Shown: positions 45,668-58,798 of the stretch, piece by piece
How positions within the stretch are numbered: the stretch's first letter is position 1
How the letters are laid out: the number at the start of each line of letters is the position of its first letter
Assembly: GCA_946402705.1 (NCBI GenBank)
Contig: CAMIXG010000001.1
Coordinates: 204,230-268,229 of the forward strand
DNA length: 64,000 nucleotides
Direction: 5' to 3'
Origin: an uncultured Tissierellia bacterium
GTDB lineage: Bacteria > Bacillota > Clostridia > Tissierellales > Tissierellaceae
Position numbers and translations under genes: made by a program
The notes under the pieces: model-generated
Told to the model about the DNA's origin: nothing
Databases searched by the model: none
Seen by the model: only the letters and a program-made list of their open reading frames with translations

Positions 45668-46117
45668 TTAAAAAGTCTTCTTACTATCTAACATTATAGT
45701 AACTGGCCCTTGATTAAGCAAGTCAACATTCATATCTGCTCCAAATATTCCAGTTTCAGTTTTAATTCCATCTTCCCTGCATTTATCTACAAACTTTTCA
45801 TATAATTCCTTAGCATAGTCTGGATTTGCAGAATCTGAGAAACTAGGTCTTTTACCCTTTCTAACATCTCCATATAGGGTAAATTGAGATACCACCAATA
45901 GTTCTCCCTCTATATCTCTTAGGGAAAGATTCATCTTATCATTTTCATCTTGAAATATTCTAAGACCTAGGACCTTATCCAGCATATAATCTAAATCTTC
46001 TTCCCTATCTTCTTTTCCCACTCCAAGAAGTACTAAAAGTCCCTTACCTATATTTCCTACCATATCTCCATCTACTTTTACACTGGCATGTTCAACTCTT
46101 TGTACTATAGCTCTCAT
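45668..46117 (-). CDS. dtd: D-aminoacyl-tRNA deacylase
   Basis: Removes D-amino acids (and glycine from tRNA-Ala) from tRNA. 149 aa, full length. The N-terminal MRAIVQRV, the SQFTLYGD motif and the cross-subunit Gly-cisPro motif region [11 protein letters not shown] near the C-terminus are present. ATG behind AGGAGG, 11 bases after rel; standard rel-dtd linkage. Confidence 0.96.
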   Translation of the reverse strand: MRAIVQRVEHASVKVDGDMVGNIGKGLLVLLGVGKEDREEDLDYMLDKVLGLRIFQDENDKMNLSLRDIEGELLVVSQFTLYGDVRKGKRPSFSDSANPDYAKELYEKFVDKCREDGIKTETGIFGADMNVDLLNQGPVTIMLDSKKTF

Positions 46118-46128
46118 ACTTCCTCCTA

Positions 46129-48279
46129 TTAATTAGTAACCCTATAAACATCTATTATACTTTCTAGATTTTTCATAGATTTAATAAATTTTTCCAACTC
46201 TTTTATATCTTTTATTTCTAGGGTCATATTTATTATAACTATATCATCTTTATTAGTCCTAGCATTAAGTGATAACAAGGATATATCTGTCTCTGTCATT
46301 TTCCCAGTTATTTCTGCCAATAAACCTGCCCTATCAACTGATTGTATCTGAATTTCTGCTGGATAAGATGCCTGTTCATATCCATCCCAATAGACATCTA
46401 TAAGTCTTGCATTTCCACCATCATTCATATTAGGACAGTCTCTCCTATGGATAGAAACACCTCTCCCCCTTGTAATATAACCAACTATATCATCTCCTGG
46501 TACTGGGTTACAACACTTAGAAAATCTAACCTTAATATTATCTACGCCTTCTATATTTATGCCTTGACCCTTACCTTTTCTAGGCTTATCTACTTCTTTC
46601 TTCTCAAAATTCATTATTTCTTTTTTAGGATGCTTTCTTTCATAATCATCCCTAAGTTTTGGAATTATTTGACTTAGACTTGTACTTCCAAATCCTATTG
46701 ACGCATACATATCATCTAGGGTACTTAAGCCCATTCTCTTAGCTATGGAAATTAATTTTTCTTCATTTAAGAACTCATTTAAATCATAGTTAAGTTTTCT
46801 AACTTCCCTCTCTAATATTTCCCTACCTTTTTCCATGTTTACATCTTTATCACGAACCTTGAACCATTGTTTTATTTTACTTCTAGCCTGAGGACTCTTA
46901 ACTATATTTATCCAGTCCCTACTTGGACCACTATTTGGAGAAGTTAAAATTTGAACAATATTTCCAGTTTTTAATTTATAATCAAGCGGAACAATTCTAC
47001 CATCAACCTTTGCTCCGACACATCTATCCCCTACTTGAGTATGAACTCTATAGGCAAAATCTATAGGTGTCGAACCATCTGGTAGATTTATAACTTCTCC
47101 ACCTGGTGTAAATACATATACTTCATCTGTAAAGAAATCCACTTTTAGGGTTTCCATAAAATCTTTTGGATCTTGAAGTTCTCCTTGCCATTCCATTAAC
47201 TGTCTTAGCCAAGCAAGTTTTCCATCCATTTGTTCTTCTTTAGTATCAGTAGTGCCTTCCTTGTATCTCCAGTGGGCTGCTATACCATATTCAGCAATCC
47301 TATGCATGTCCCAAGTTCTTATTTGGACTTCAAAGGTTTCCCCTTTTTCTCCCAAAACTGTAGTATGAATAGATTGATACATATTAGGTTTTGGCATAGC
47401 TATATAGTCCTTAAACCTACCTGGTATTGGCTTCCAAAGATTATGCACTATACCTAAAGTTTCATAACATTCTCTAACATTATCCACTATTATCCTAATA
47501 GCAGTTAAATCAAAAATCTCCTCAAATGTTTTATGTTTATCCTTCATCTTTTTATATATACTGTAAAAACTTTTTGGTCTACCACTTATCTCATAGGATA
47601 TCTTTTGTTCTGACAAACTCTTTTCAAGCATATTTGAGATGTTTTTGATATAATCTTCTCTTTCTGCTCTTTTTTTAGACACCCTCTCCACAAGTTCATA
47701 GTACTCTTCTGGATTTAAGTATCTTAAAGATAAGTCTTCAAGTTCCCATTTAATTTTAGAAATCCCCATTCTATGGGCAAGTGGAGCATAAATTTCCAAA
47801 GTTTCAAGTGCCTTTTCCTTTTTCTTAGCTGGGCTCATATATTCTAGAGTTCTCATATTATGCAATCTATCAGCAAGTTTTACTATTATAACCCTTATGT
47901 CTTTTGCCATGGCTAACACCATTTTTCTAAGATTTTCAGCCTGGTTTTCCTGTTTAGTTTTATAGGGTAAATTTTTAAGTTTAGTAACTCCATCTACTAT
48001 AACTGCCACATCTTTACCAAATTCATTTTCTATATCTTCAAAAGTTATTTCCGTGTCTTCTATGGTGTCATGTAATAATCCTGCTATTATCGTTGCCTCA
48101 TCCATATTTAACTCTGCAAGAATTAAGGCTACATTAAATGGATGGATAAAATAAGGTTCTCCCGAATTTCTAACTTGCTCTGAATGAGCCTTTTCTGCAA
48201 AATAATATGCCTTTTCTATTAACTCAAAATTTGCATTAGGATTATATTCTTTTATTGACTGTATTAGTTTTTCTAACAT
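46129..48279 (-). CDS. rel: Bifunctional (p)ppGpp synthetase/hydrolase Rel
   Basis: Stringent-response enzyme. 716 aa, long RSH type. HD hydrolase domain (about 25-180; [22 protein letters not shown]), synthetase domain (about 220-350; [26 protein letters not shown]), TGS (about 385-445; [18 protein letters not shown]), helical/zinc-finger region with KCCNPVPGD, and ACT (about 640-715). All catalytic motifs are intact, so it is likely bifunctional. It links amino-acid starvation, also sensed by the two T-boxes, to growth control. Confidence 0.97.
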   Translation of the reverse strand: MLEKLIQSIKEYNPNANFELIEKAYYFAEKAHSEQVRNSGEPYFIHPFNVALILAELNMDEATIIAGLLHDTIEDTEITFEDIENEFGKDVAVIVDGVTKLKNLPYKTKQENQAENLRKMVLAMAKDIRVIIVKLADRLHNMRTLEYMSPAKKKEKALETLEIYAPLAHRMGISKIKWELEDLSLRYLNPEEYYELVERVSKKRAEREDYIKNISNMLEKSLSEQKISYEISGRPKSFYSIYKKMKDKHKTFEEIFDLTAIRIIVDNVRECYETLGIVHNLWKPIPGRFKDYIAMPKPNMYQSIHTTVLGEKGETFEVQIRTWDMHRIAEYGIAAHWRYKEGTTDTKEEQMDGKLAWLRQLMEWQGELQDPKDFMETLKVDFFTDEVYVFTPGGEVINLPDGSTPIDFAYRVHTQVGDRCVGAKVDGRIVPLDYKLKTGNIVQILTSPNSGPSRDWINIVKSPQARSKIKQWFKVRDKDVNMEKGREILEREVRKLNYDLNEFLNEEKLISIAKRMGLSTLDDMYASIGFGSTSLSQIIPKLRDDYERKHPKKEIMNFEKKEVDKPRKGKGQGINIEGVDNIKVRFSKCCNPVPGDDIVGYITRGRGVSIHRRDCPNMNDGGNARLIDVYWDGYEQASYPAEIQIQSVDRAGLLAEITGKMTETDISLLSLNARTNKDDIVIINMTLEIKDIKELEKFIKSMKNLESIIDVYRVTN

Positions 48280-48306
48280 AAATTCACCCTCTCTCTAGAA
48301 TTATAC

Positions 48307-50076
48307 CTATCTCCCTATTCTATATGATTCTAATATAAGTTGTAAAGTAGTTCTACCCATATACTCATTTATAGATGGATAATATAGGATATCCAATCTT
48401 ATATCATTATTTATACCATTGTACAGTTTATCCAGCTCTACTCTTCCATAACAGTCTTCAATGATAGCCTCAAAATCTTCCACTCCATTAAACATCATAA
48501 CTTCCATTGGTAGATTATCTTCTCCCATGGCTGTTAACTTTATTACATTTTCATTTTTTCCAAGAATTCTTCCATTTGTTAAACTTAAACCTGTCGCCCC
48601 AAATAAAGGTTTAGGATTTCCCTTTCCATAAGGTTCTAAAGTTTTTAGCTCTTCGATTAGGGAAAAACTCACCCTGTCTATTGGAAGTATTAAGTCTATA
48701 TACTTTCTAGCTGCTAGATCTTCTGCAGTCAGATTGTTTTTATTCAAACTTTCCCTAAAAGTATCAATCTTATCCTTATCTAAAGACAAACCGGCTGCCA
48801 TTGGATGTCCTCCAAATCTATTTAGATATTCTTTTCTCATATTTAACTCTTCAAATATATTATAATCTTCAATAGACCTTCCTGAACCTTTGATACCATC
48901 CTTGGCATTGGTTAATACTATAGTTGGCTTATTATATCTATCCTTTATTCTACCAGCTATAATACCTGCTATACTCTCATGTATATCCGGCTCATAAACT
49001 ACTATAACTGTATCATCCTTTATGCTTGTTACTTCAATATGGTCTATTACCCTCTCTACACCCTTTTCAGTCATCTCTTTTCTTTCATCATTCAGGCGCT
49101 TTAAATCCTTTGCTACTATTTTTGCCCTATCCGAATCTTTTGTTAAGAATAACTCTATAGCATTCATGGCAGTATCTAATCTACCAGAGGCATTTATACT
49201 TGGCCCTATTATAAAACCTAGGTGATAAACTGATATGTCCTTGTCTTTTAAATCACTTACCTCTATTAATTCCCTAAGTCCCATATTATTTGTATCATTT
49301 ATAAGTTTCAAACCTTCTTTTACTATAATCCTATTTTCATCTACTAGGTCTACCACATCACATACTGTTGCTATTGCAGCATACTCTATAAATTCTTCAG
49401 TATCTTCTTTGTCATAACCTAGCTTTTCATAAAGTCTAGTTACGAACTTGTAGCAAACTCCTGCCCCGCACAACCTATCAAAAGGATACTTACAATCTCC
49501 CCTCTTTGGATTTATTATGGCATTTGCATCAACATAAAAATTCTCCATAAGTCCATTTTCATTCTCAATTTTAGGAAGCTCATGGTGGTCTGTAACTATT
49601 ATATCTAGTCCTATTTCTCTAGAATACTTTACTTCTTCTATGGCTGATATACCATTATCACAAGTTATTATACAGCTTACTTCATCCTCCTTAGCCTTTG
49701 AAATTATATCCTTATTGATTCCATATCCATCATCCACCCTATTTGGTATTTGATAATCTGAATCTATATTTAAAAAATCAAAAGCTTTTTTTAAAATAAC
49801 CGTGGACATTACACCATCTACATCATAATCTCCAACTATTCTTATTTTCTGACCCTTATTTTTTTTATCTATAATTATATCAACTGCCTTATCCATATCC
49901 ATTAATAATTCTGGTTTATGCAGTTTTTCCAAACTTCCATTTAAATAGCTATCTATAAGTCTAGGAGTATTTATATCTCTATTAATCAATAACTTAGCCT
50001 TAAGTTCTGATATATTAAAAATCTTAATTATATTTTCAAAATCTGCTTTTTTATTCTTAACAAACCATTTTTCCAT
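48307..50076 (-). CDS. recJ: Single-stranded-DNA exonuclease RecJ
   Basis: 5'-3' ssDNA exonuclease for RecFOR recombination and repair. 589 aa. DHH motifs: DYDVDGVMS, CDNGIS, VTDHHELP. DHHA1 motif: GGHPMAAGLSL, followed by the C-terminal OB domain. The chosen ATG at 50076 is 6 bases after AGGGGTG; an upstream GTG lies within that ribosome site. Confidence 0.96.
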   Translation of the reverse strand: MEKWFVKNKKADFENIIKIFNISELKAKLLINRDINTPRLIDSYLNGSLEKLHKPELLMDMDKAVDIIIDKKNKGQKIRIVGDYDVDGVMSTVILKKAFDFLNIDSDYQIPNRVDDGYGINKDIISKAKEDEVSCIITCDNGISAIEEVKYSREIGLDIIVTDHHELPKIENENGLMENFYVDANAIINPKRGDCKYPFDRLCGAGVCYKFVTRLYEKLGYDKEDTEEFIEYAAIATVCDVVDLVDENRIIVKEGLKLINDTNNMGLRELIEVSDLKDKDISVYHLGFIIGPSINASGRLDTAMNAIELFLTKDSDRAKIVAKDLKRLNDERKEMTEKGVERVIDHIEVTSIKDDTVIVVYEPDIHESIAGIIAGRIKDRYNKPTIVLTNAKDGIKGSGRSIEDYNIFEELNMRKEYLNRFGGHPMAAGLSLDKDKIDTFRESLNKNNLTAEDLAARKYIDLILPIDRVSFSLIEELKTLEPYGKGNPKPLFGATGLSLTNGRILGKNENVIKLTAMGEDNLPMEVMMFNGVEDFEAIIEDCYGRVELDKLYNGINNDIRLDILYYPSINEYMGRTTLQLILESYRIGR

Positions 50077-50111
50077 TTTAAACACCCCTATAACTTCTTT
50101 ATATGTATAAA

Positions 50112-50144
50112 ATAAAATTTAGATACTAGGTATCTAAATTTTAT
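50112..50144 (-). terminator. Hairpin at the end of lapA
   Basis: ATAAAATTTAGATAC (50112-50126) against GTATCTAAATTTTAT (50130-50144), loop TAG. It covers the lapA stop; A-rich and T-rich flanks. Likely terminator for the ruv-sec run, with readthrough or a new promoter needed for recJ. Confidence 0.75.
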
Positions 50145-50532
50145 CTTCTGTATTATTCTCTTCTAATTCTTCTATTTCTTCATCTAGGTTTTCATGATCT
50201 GGATGAAGGTTTTCTATTTCATTGGAAGTTTCCATTTCTTTTCGTTTTTCTTCCTTGACCCTATCTAAATTTTTCATAAGGTCTATTTCTGACTTAAGTT
50301 GGCTAATTTCTTTGTTTAGGTTTCTTATACTCTGTTTAAATCTAAAGTTCTTATAGATAGTAAATGTAAATACTATTATGGCTCCTAATAAAACAGATAT
50401 TAATATAACTATTGCTTGCGACATATGAACTGTTTTAAAAATAAAATCTACTGTTACAATATCATTATTAGCCAGGCAAAATACACCCACTATTATTGCA
50501 AAAACAAGTGTTACAATAAAACCCTTTTCCAT
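50134..50532 (-). CDS. LapA-domain (DUF1049) membrane protein
   Basis: 132 aa. Two membrane helices (about 5-22 and 38-60) with the LapA-type VTVDF and ILISVLLGAIIVF features, a coiled coil (about 65-95), and a very acidic C-terminus. The function is unclear in Firmicutes; in E. coli LapA acts with LapB in LPS control, which cannot apply here. Lies 15 bases after secF. Confidence 0.78.
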   Translation of the reverse strand: MEKGFIVTLVFAIIVGVFCLANNDIVTVDFIFKTVHMSQAIVILISVLLGAIIVFTFTIYKNFRFKQSIRNLNKEISQLKSEIDLMKNLDRVKEEKRKEMETSNEIENLHPDHENLDEEIEELEENNTEDKI

Positions 50533-50547
50533 AATTAACCTCCCAAA

Positions 50548-51420
50548 TTATGCTCTTGAAGCTCTTAGCTCTTCTATATCTGATAGTTCTAACCAAAGTG
50601 GTGAAGCTATGAATAATGAAGAATAAGTACCAGCTATAATACCTATCATAAGAGGTAATGCCAATATCTTCATATCTTCTACCCCTATTGCATAAACTAC
50701 TCCTACAGATATAAATGTTGTAAGTGAAGTATAGACAGTTCTTCTAAAAGATTGTTTTATACTATTGTTTACAAGTTCTGTTTTATTCCACTTAGGATAT
50801 AGACTTTGATTTTCCCTAATTCTATCAAATATAACTATTGTATCATTTATTGAATACCCTAGTATTGTTAGAATAGCTGCTATAAATGATCCATCTACTG
50901 GTATATTTAAGATTAAATAGAATGATAACATTATTAATATATCATGTATTAAGGCAACTATAGCTGAAAGCCCAAAACTAAATTTAAATCTTACTGTTAT
51001 ATAGATTAACATGGCTATAACTGCTATTGTTGTTGATACTATAGCTTTTCTTTTTATTTCCTTACCCATTAAAGGTTCAAATTTTTCACTTTGATAATCA
51101 AATTTGTCACTTGGGTAGTTTGCTTTCATTTCATCAACTATTTCAGTAACATCAGCATTTGATATATCATTTGCTGATTTTATTATTATATGATCTTTTG
51201 CCTTACCAGAATATAATATAGTAACTTTTTTATCATAGTTATCTAATATTTTTCTAACATTTTCTTCTTCTATATATTGACCTGTATTTATCTCTATTAT
51301 TGTTCCACCTACAAAATCTATTCCTAGATTAAAGCCTCTTACAAAAAACATTATTATTCCCGCAAGAATTATTAAACAAGAAAAAATTCTGAATATCTTT
51401 TTACTTTTTATAACATCCAT
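50548..51420 (-). CDS. secF: Protein translocase subunit SecF
   Basis: Partner of SecD, using the proton or sodium gradient to assist SecYEG export. 290 aa, six membrane helices. GLNLGIDFVGGT-type start segment is present as GFNLGIDFVGGTIIEI; the GYSINDTIVIFDRIREN motif is in TM5. Separate from SecD, as in many Clostridia. Confidence 0.97.
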   Translation of the reverse strand: MDVIKSKKIFRIFSCLIILAGIIMFFVRGFNLGIDFVGGTIIEINTGQYIEEENVRKILDNYDKKVTILYSGKAKDHIIIKSANDISNADVTEIVDEMKANYPSDKFDYQSEKFEPLMGKEIKRKAIVSTTIAVIAMLIYITVRFKFSFGLSAIVALIHDILIMLSFYLILNIPVDGSFIAAILTILGYSINDTIVIFDRIRENQSLYPKWNKTELVNNSIKQSFRRTVYTSLTTFISVGVVYAIGVEDMKILALPLMIGIIAGTYSSLFIASPLWLELSDIEELRASRA

Positions 51421-51431
51421 ACTTTAACCTC

Positions 51432-52715
51432 CTATGCTCCGTAAATTTTTATATTACTATCTCCAAAGATTGAAGATGCTAATTTTAATAGATACTTAGT
51501 TATTACTACTGCAGTTAACACAGATGCAACGATACCTAACATAAGTGTTACACCAAAACCTTTTATTGGTCCAGAACCAAAGTAGTAAAGTACAGCACCG
51601 GCTATTAAAGTTGTAATATTTGAATCCGCGACAGATGTAAGTGCTCTTTTAAATCCTGCATCTATTGCTGCTCTTACAGTTTTTCCATCTCTTAATTCTT
51701 CCCTTATTCTTTCAAAGATAAGAACATTGGCATCTACTGCCATACCAATGGATAGTATAAGTCCTGCTATACCTGGAAGCGTTAAGACTACTCCTAAAGC
51801 ACTCATAGTTCCCACTACTAATAAAGTATAGATTATAAGTCCTATTGATGCGATAAATCCTGGTATTTTATATACTGCCATCATAAGCACAAATATGAAT
51901 AATAAACTTATTCCACCTGCTAGTATACTTTTTTCAAACGCTTCTAATCCAAGTGTTGGTCCTATTACAGATGTTGTTCTCTCTATCATATCTACTGGTA
52001 GAGAACCTGCATTTATTAGGTTGGAAAGTTGTGTAGCTGACTCAACTGTAAATCCACCCTGTATAACAGCTTGACCATCTGTTATGGCCTGTCCACCTTC
52101 TGCAATGTTTGCAACTGCTGGATTAGATATTATTTTGTCATCTAAGATTATGTAAATAATTCTATCCTCAACTTGTTGTTCATGTATTAAAGCTCCAGTA
52201 GCATCTGCGAAAGCTTTTTTACCTTGTTCATCAAACTCTAAAGTAACTACAACTTCTCTTTTTCCCATTTCTCTATCTTGTTGTCTAACTTGAGATTTTT
52301 TAACATTTTTTCCTGTTAAAATAACATTTCCCTTAGGATCAACAAATTGTAATTGGGCAGTTTTACCTATTAGATTAATAGCTTCTTGTGGGTCTTGAAC
52401 ACCTGCAAGTTCTATTCTTATTCTATTCCCATTTTCTATTGCTATATTAGGTTGTGTTACTCCTAGTCCGTCAATTCTCTCACTGATAATTGACTTTGTT
52501 TGCTCCATTATTTGTTGTAATTCTTCGCCTTTGGCATCTGTATCTGCTTCTAATACAACATATACACCACCTGCAAGTTCTAATCCTAAGTTTATAGAAT
52601 CTTTAGCTTTTCTAATTTCAAATTTTCCTATTTTCAATCCATTAAAAGCTACAAATACTAAACTTGCTACTATTGCTAGTATTAAAACAAATATAGTAGT
52701 ATTCTTAGTTTTCAT
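51432..52715 (-). CDS. secD: Protein translocase subunit SecD
   Basis: 427 aa. TM1 (about 7-25), a reduced extracytoplasmic P1 region (NLGLELAGGVYVVLEAD; GLGVTQPNI), then five membrane helices with GMAVDANVLIFERIREEL. The P1 domain is shorter than in E. coli, as expected for Firmicutes. ATG with GGAGTAAT in front. Confidence 0.97.
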   Translation of the reverse strand: MKTKNTTIFVLILAIVASLVFVAFNGLKIGKFEIRKAKDSINLGLELAGGVYVVLEADTDAKGEELQQIMEQTKSIISERIDGLGVTQPNIAIENGNRIRIELAGVQDPQEAINLIGKTAQLQFVDPKGNVILTGKNVKKSQVRQQDREMGKREVVVTLEFDEQGKKAFADATGALIHEQQVEDRIIYIILDDKIISNPAVANIAEGGQAITDGQAVIQGGFTVESATQLSNLINAGSLPVDMIERTTSVIGPTLGLEAFEKSILAGGISLLFIFVLMMAVYKIPGFIASIGLIIYTLLVVGTMSALGVVLTLPGIAGLILSIGMAVDANVLIFERIREELRDGKTVRAAIDAGFKRALTSVADSNITTLIAGAVLYYFGSGPIKGFGVTLMLGIVASVLTAVVITKYLLKLASSIFGDSNIKIYGA

Positions 52716-52756
52716 ATTACTCCTCCAAACATAATAAAATTTAATAATTCCTTAAA

Positions 52757-52781
52757 AAAGCTTCCATAGTATGGAAGCTTT
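52757..52781 (-). terminator. Hairpin after yajC
   Basis: AAAGCTTCCAT (52757-52767) against ATGGAAGCTTT (52771-52781), with A-run/T-run flanks, between yajC and secD. Probable partial terminator that lowers secDF expression relative to tgt-yajC. Confidence 0.8.
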
Positions 52782-52787
52782 CATTAA

Positions 52788-53048
52788 CTATTTTACTGAA
52801 CCGATAGCCCATCTAGAAATTTCTATCTTTGTATTACTAGATGAAGTTTCTATTGTTACAAAATCTTCTTTGGCTACAATTACTTTACCTTGGATTCCTC
52901 CAATAGTAACTATATTGTCTCCAACCTTTACATTTTTAATCATTTCTTTCTTTTCCGCTTCTTGTTTTTTCTGTGGTCTTATCATTAGAAAATATAAAAC
53001 TGCAAACATTATAACTGGAAAAATCAAGCTCTTAGCTAAATCTGGCAC
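52788..53048 (-). CDS. yajC: Preprotein translocase accessory subunit YajC
   Basis: 86 aa from a GTG at 53048, 7 bases behind AGGAG; the longer frame to 53075 puts that ribosome site inside the coding region. One membrane helix (about 8-24) with MIRPQKKQ after it, then the conserved KVGDNIVTIGGIQGKV barrel. Standard tgt-yajC-secDF context. Confidence 0.95.
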   Translation of the reverse strand: MPDLAKSLIFPVIMFAVLYFLMIRPQKKQEAEKKEMIKNVKVGDNIVTIGGIQGKVIVAKEDFVTIETSSSNTKIEISRWAIGSVK

Positions 53049-53119
53049 TGTATCAACTCCTTTTTCATTTATCATTACAATATATAATTATACATTATTT
53101 AATATTAAAAATCATTATT

Positions 53120-55278
<2,159 letters not shown>

Positions 55279-55290
55279 ATTCAACCTCTT

Positions 55291-56589
55291 TTAATAAATT
55301 TCTGTTCCATCATAATAATGTCTCAATATTTCCTTGTAATTAAACCCTTCTTCTGCCATTTTCTTGGCACCATATTGGCTCATTCCAACTCCATGTCCAA
55401 AACCTTTACCATCTATGACAATTTTTCCACTTGTATTAGCTGTAGGCTTATTTGAATTACTATTTTTAACTTGTCCCTCTAAATAAATATCATCTAAATT
55501 TATTTTCTCCAAACTAGAGTATCCCTGTACATATATACTAGATGATTTTATTTTTTCATTGCCATAACCATCTTCCACATACAAATCATAGCTACTTCCA
55601 CCACTTACTGACTCACCATTTACAGTAAAGTATGTGCTTTTAAAATTATTATTTCCAAGGGCTGACCTAAATTTAACTGCATTTATTACTTCTGTTTTAT
55701 TACTTCCACTTACTTCTAGTTTGTCCACCCTACCACTATTATTTGTAGATACTACTCTTATATCTTTTAGGTTTCCAACATTTACTCCAGCTGCCTTTAG
55801 TTTATTTCCCATGTCATTTAAACTATATTCTAATTTCCAGTTACTATTTACTGTATTTGTAGAATAATTATCTTTTTTAGATATCAAATATGGAATTTCA
55901 CTGCCCCAAGCATTTTTTGCACTTTCCATATATCCCCCATTATTTGAATGAAATACAGTTTCGGCTACTCTTCCATTATAATAAACATATTCGCCCCTTG
56001 TTTCTTCCACTATTTCATTGATTAAGTTATTTTCTGCTGATTTTCCCCCATATACTTGGCAATGAGTTGTATTACACAAATTAAAACCTTCAGACTTGTG
56101 TTTATTAATATTTGTCATGGCAAAACTTCTTGAAGCTACAGCTTGAGCTTTTAATGCCTCTCTTGGAAAACTGGCCCCCATCTCTTTGGGTAAAACGCCC
56201 TTTAAATAATCATCCATATCCAAATTGTTTATTATATTTATTTTACTTCCATCTATTCCAAATCTTATACTGCCTCTATAAGTGCTATTTTTATAGATAA
56301 TTTCATCACTTTCAGATGATATCATAACCTGCTCAGAATCAAATTCTAGAGTTTCATAACCTTTTATAATCAAATCAAGTCCACTAACCCTAACCTCAAC
56401 CTCATTAGTTCTAAGCCTTTCAATAACATAATTGTTTCTATCTTTTATAACTATATTATCCCTAGCCTTAAGAGTTTCCACTCCATTTGATGTTCCAATT
56501 CTAACATCTATCATGGTATTTTCTCTGGCATATACCTTAGATGTTAAGATTAAAATAAATAATACTATACTAAATATGCTTTTTTTCAT
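55291..56589 (-). CDS. SpoIID/LytB-domain secreted protein
   Basis: 432 aa with an N-terminal signal peptide (about 1-21, cleavage after VYA). The SpoIID domain covers about 120-425: LDMDDYLKGVLPKEMGASFPREALKAQAVASRSFA, here only partly quoted as YLKGVLPKEMG, then THCQVYGG and the closing GFGHGVGMSQYGAK motif. SpoIID is a lytic transglycosylase that acts on septal peptidoglycan during engulfment. The linkage to ruvB-queA rather than to a spo locus is typical of clostridial homologues, which may have a vegetative role. Confidence 0.92.
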   Translation of the reverse strand: MKKSIFSIVLFILILTSKVYARENTMIDVRIGTSNGVETLKARDNIVIKDRNNYVIERLRTNEVEVRVSGLDLIIKGYETLEFDSEQVMISSESDEIIYKNSTYRGSIRFGIDGSKINIINNLDMDDYLKGVLPKEMGASFPREALKAQAVASRSFAMTNINKHKSEGFNLCNTTHCQVYGGKSAENNLINEIVEETRGEYVYYNGRVAETVFHSNNGGYMESAKNAWGSEIPYLISKKDNYSTNTVNSNWKLEYSLNDMGNKLKAAGVNVGNLKDIRVVSTNNSGRVDKLEVSGSNKTEVINAVKFRSALGNNNFKSTYFTVNGESVSGGSSYDLYVEDGYGNEKIKSSSIYVQGYSSLEKINLDDIYLEGQVKNSNSNKPTANTSGKIVIDGKGFGHGVGMSQYGAKKMAEEGFNYKEILRHYYDGTEIY

Positions 56590-56592
56590 ACT

Positions 56593-57603
56593 TTATTCCT
56601 CATCCTCTAATTCTATATTAAAATGTTCATAAGCTTTTTTAGTAACTACTCTTCCCCTAGGTGTCCTATTTAAAAAACCTATTTGGAGTAAGTAGGGTTC
56701 ATATACATCTTCTATTGTATTGCTTTCTTCTCCAGTTGCTGCAGCAAGTGTATCTAATCCTGCTGGTCCACCGCCAAAATTTTCTATTAGGGTCATGATA
56801 AGTTTTGTATCCACCTTATCTAGCCCGAGTTCGTCAACCTCCAACATTTCAAGACCTTTTTTGGCTATCTCCATATCTATGGTTCCATTTTCCATAACCT
56901 GAGCATAATCTCTAACCCTCTTTAAAAGTCTATTGGCTATTCTTGGTGTTCCTCTTGATCTTCTAGCTATTTCATAAGCTCCTTCTTCATCTATTTCTAT
57001 CTTTAATATAGAAGCTGACCTTATGATTATTTCACAAAGGCTATCTATATCATATAGTTCTAAATTAAGCATAACTCCAAATCTATCCCTAAGAGGAGAT
57101 GTTAAAAGTCCAGCCCTAGTTGTCGCTCCTATCAAGGTGAAGTTTGACAAATCCAGCCTAACTGATCTAGCAGATGGCCCCTTACCTATTATTATATCTA
57201 AGGCAAAGTCTTCCATAGCAGGATATAATATCTCTTCTACAGTTCTGTTTATAGCATGTATTTCATCTATAAACAAGACATCATCTTCTCCTAGGTTGGT
57301 AAGTATGCTGGCTAAATCTCCAGGTTTTTCTATGGCAGGTCCTGAAGTAACCCTTATATTAACTCCCATTTCATTGGCAATTATATTTGCCAAGGTAGTT
57401 TTTCCAAGACCAGGAGGCCCAAATAACAAGGCATGATCCAGTGATTCTCTTCTAGCCTTTGCAGCCTTAATAAATATATCCAGTTGATGTTTAACCTTAT
57501 CCTGTCCTATATAGTCATCCATCCATTTTGGTCTTAGGGTAAGTTCACTTTCCATATCTTCTTCTTTTAAATCTCTAGCTATTATTCTTTCTTCTTCATT
57601 CAT
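56593..57603 (-). CDS. ruvB: Holliday junction branch-migration ATPase RuvB
   Basis: 336 aa AAA+ motor. Walker [10 protein letters not shown] (about 62-70), Walker B DEIH, sensor 1 GATTRAG, arginine-finger region and the C-terminal winged helix (PRGRVVT). ATG behind AAGGTG, 13 bases after ruvA. Complete set with ruvA and ruvC. Confidence 0.98.
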   Translation of the reverse strand: MNEEERIIARDLKEEDMESELTLRPKWMDDYIGQDKVKHQLDIFIKAAKARRESLDHALLFGPPGLGKTTLANIIANEMGVNIRVTSGPAIEKPGDLASILTNLGEDDVLFIDEIHAINRTVEEILYPAMEDFALDIIIGKGPSARSVRLDLSNFTLIGATTRAGLLTSPLRDRFGVMLNLELYDIDSLCEIIIRSASILKIEIDEEGAYEIARRSRGTPRIANRLLKRVRDYAQVMENGTIDMEIAKKGLEMLEVDELGLDKVDTKLIMTLIENFGGGPAGLDTLAAATGEESNTIEDVYEPYLLQIGFLNRTPRGRVVTKKAYEHFNIELEDEE

Positions 57604-57616
57604 TTACTTCACCTTC

Positions 57617-58213
57617 TTACATTGATAGTCTTTTAAGTGCTTCTCTTATTATATCTTCTATTCTCATTTCATCTATATCCATAGTTTTAACAACTTTTTC
57701 TGCTTCATACTTGCTATAGCCTAAGGTCATTATGGCTTCTATAGCTTCTTTTGCATTTACAAAGTCTTGTACTTCATTCATATCTACCGTCTTATCTAAT
57801 AAAAGTTCATTTTCATCTATTCTATCTTTTAATTCAAGGACTATTCTCTCTGCTGTTTTCTTTCCTATGCCAGGAGCGCTACATAAACTTACATAATCCT
57901 TTTTTATTATAGATGTCTTTATAGTTCTTGGGTCTAAAGTAGATAATATGCCTATGGCTACTCTAGGTCCTATCCTAGATACCATTATTAAGAGATTAAA
58001 CATATCCATTTCCTCTTCTTTTGTAAAACCATATAATGATATATCATCTTCTCTAACAATCATTCTAGTATAGATTAAAGCTTCTTCTTGTCCTACCTCT
58101 AAATGTGATAATGACCTTTCTGATGTAAATACTTTATAGCCCATATTATTATTTTGTATGACTAAATAATCTTCTCTCTTATTTATGATTTTCCCTATTA
58201 TAAATTCTATCAT
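57617..58213 (-). CDS. ruvA: Holliday junction DNA-binding subunit RuvA
   Basis: 198 aa tetrameric junction binder. N-terminal OB domain (about 1-62), tandem helix-hairpin-helix with LLIMVSRIGPRVAIGIL and CSAPGIGKKTAERIVLELKD, and domain III (about 145-198) that contacts RuvB. Confidence 0.97.
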   Translation of the reverse strand: MIEFIIGKIINKREDYLVIQNNNMGYKVFTSERSLSHLEVGQEEALIYTRMIVREDDISLYGFTKEEEMDMFNLLIMVSRIGPRVAIGILSTLDPRTIKTSIIKKDYVSLCSAPGIGKKTAERIVLELKDRIDENELLLDKTVDMNEVQDFVNAKEAIEAIMTLGYSKYEAEKVVKTMDIDEMRIEDIIREALKRLSM

Positions 58214-58222
58214 TATATCTCC

Positions 58223-58717
58223 TTATCTCATTAAAAAAGATTCTTTAAACTTTAATGATGCCCCATGGCACAAGGCTACCGCCACTGCATCAGCAGCATC
58301 ATCTGGTTTTGGTATTTCCTTTAAATTAAGTAATATTTTAACCATTTGTTGTATTTGATTTTTATCAGCCCTACCATAGCCTGTTACAGCTTGTTTTATT
58401 TGAAGTGGTGTGTATTCATATATATTAAGCCCTTCATTTACACATGACAAAACTTCAACACCTCTAGCCTGAGCTACCATTATGGCAGTCTTAACATTCT
58501 TATTGAAAAATAATTCTTCTATGGCTAAATCTTCTGGCTTATATTCTCTTATAAGCTTTACTATCTCCCTATTTATCTTGGCCAATCTCTCTGGAAATAT
58601 CATATCTGGCGGAGTAGTTATAACTCCGTAATCCAAAGGATTATACTTATTTCCTATACATTCTATTACACTATAACCTACTGTTGCTATTCCTGGGTCT
58701 ATTCCTAAAATTATCAT
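58223..58717 (-). CDS. ruvC: Holliday junction resolvase RuvC
   Basis: 164 aa. Acidic active site: Asp7 in GIDPGIATVGY, Glu in IEELFF, and the C-terminal DDAADAVAVALCH. ATG behind GGAGG; heads ruvCAB. No LexA-type box was seen in front of it. Confidence 0.97.
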   Translation of the reverse strand: MIILGIDPGIATVGYSVIECIGNKYNPLDYGVITTPPDMIFPERLAKINREIVKLIREYKPEDLAIEELFFNKNVKTAIMVAQARGVEVLSCVNEGLNIYEYTPLQIKQAVTGYGRADKNQIQQMVKILLNLKEIPKPDDAADAVAVALCHGASLKFKESFLMR

Positions 58718-58770
58718 ACTTCCTCCATTCTAATAGATTAATTGTACCATATATCTCTACACAAAAGAAA

Positions 58771-58794
58771 ACTAAGTTAGTTTCCTAACTTAGT
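58771..58794 (-). terminator. Terminator between the 227-aa gene and ruvC
   Basis: ACTAAGTTAG (58771-58780) against CTAACTTAGT (58785-58794), loop TTTC, with an A-rich stretch giving T-residues on the minus strand. Confidence 0.82.
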
Positions 58795-58798
58795 CATT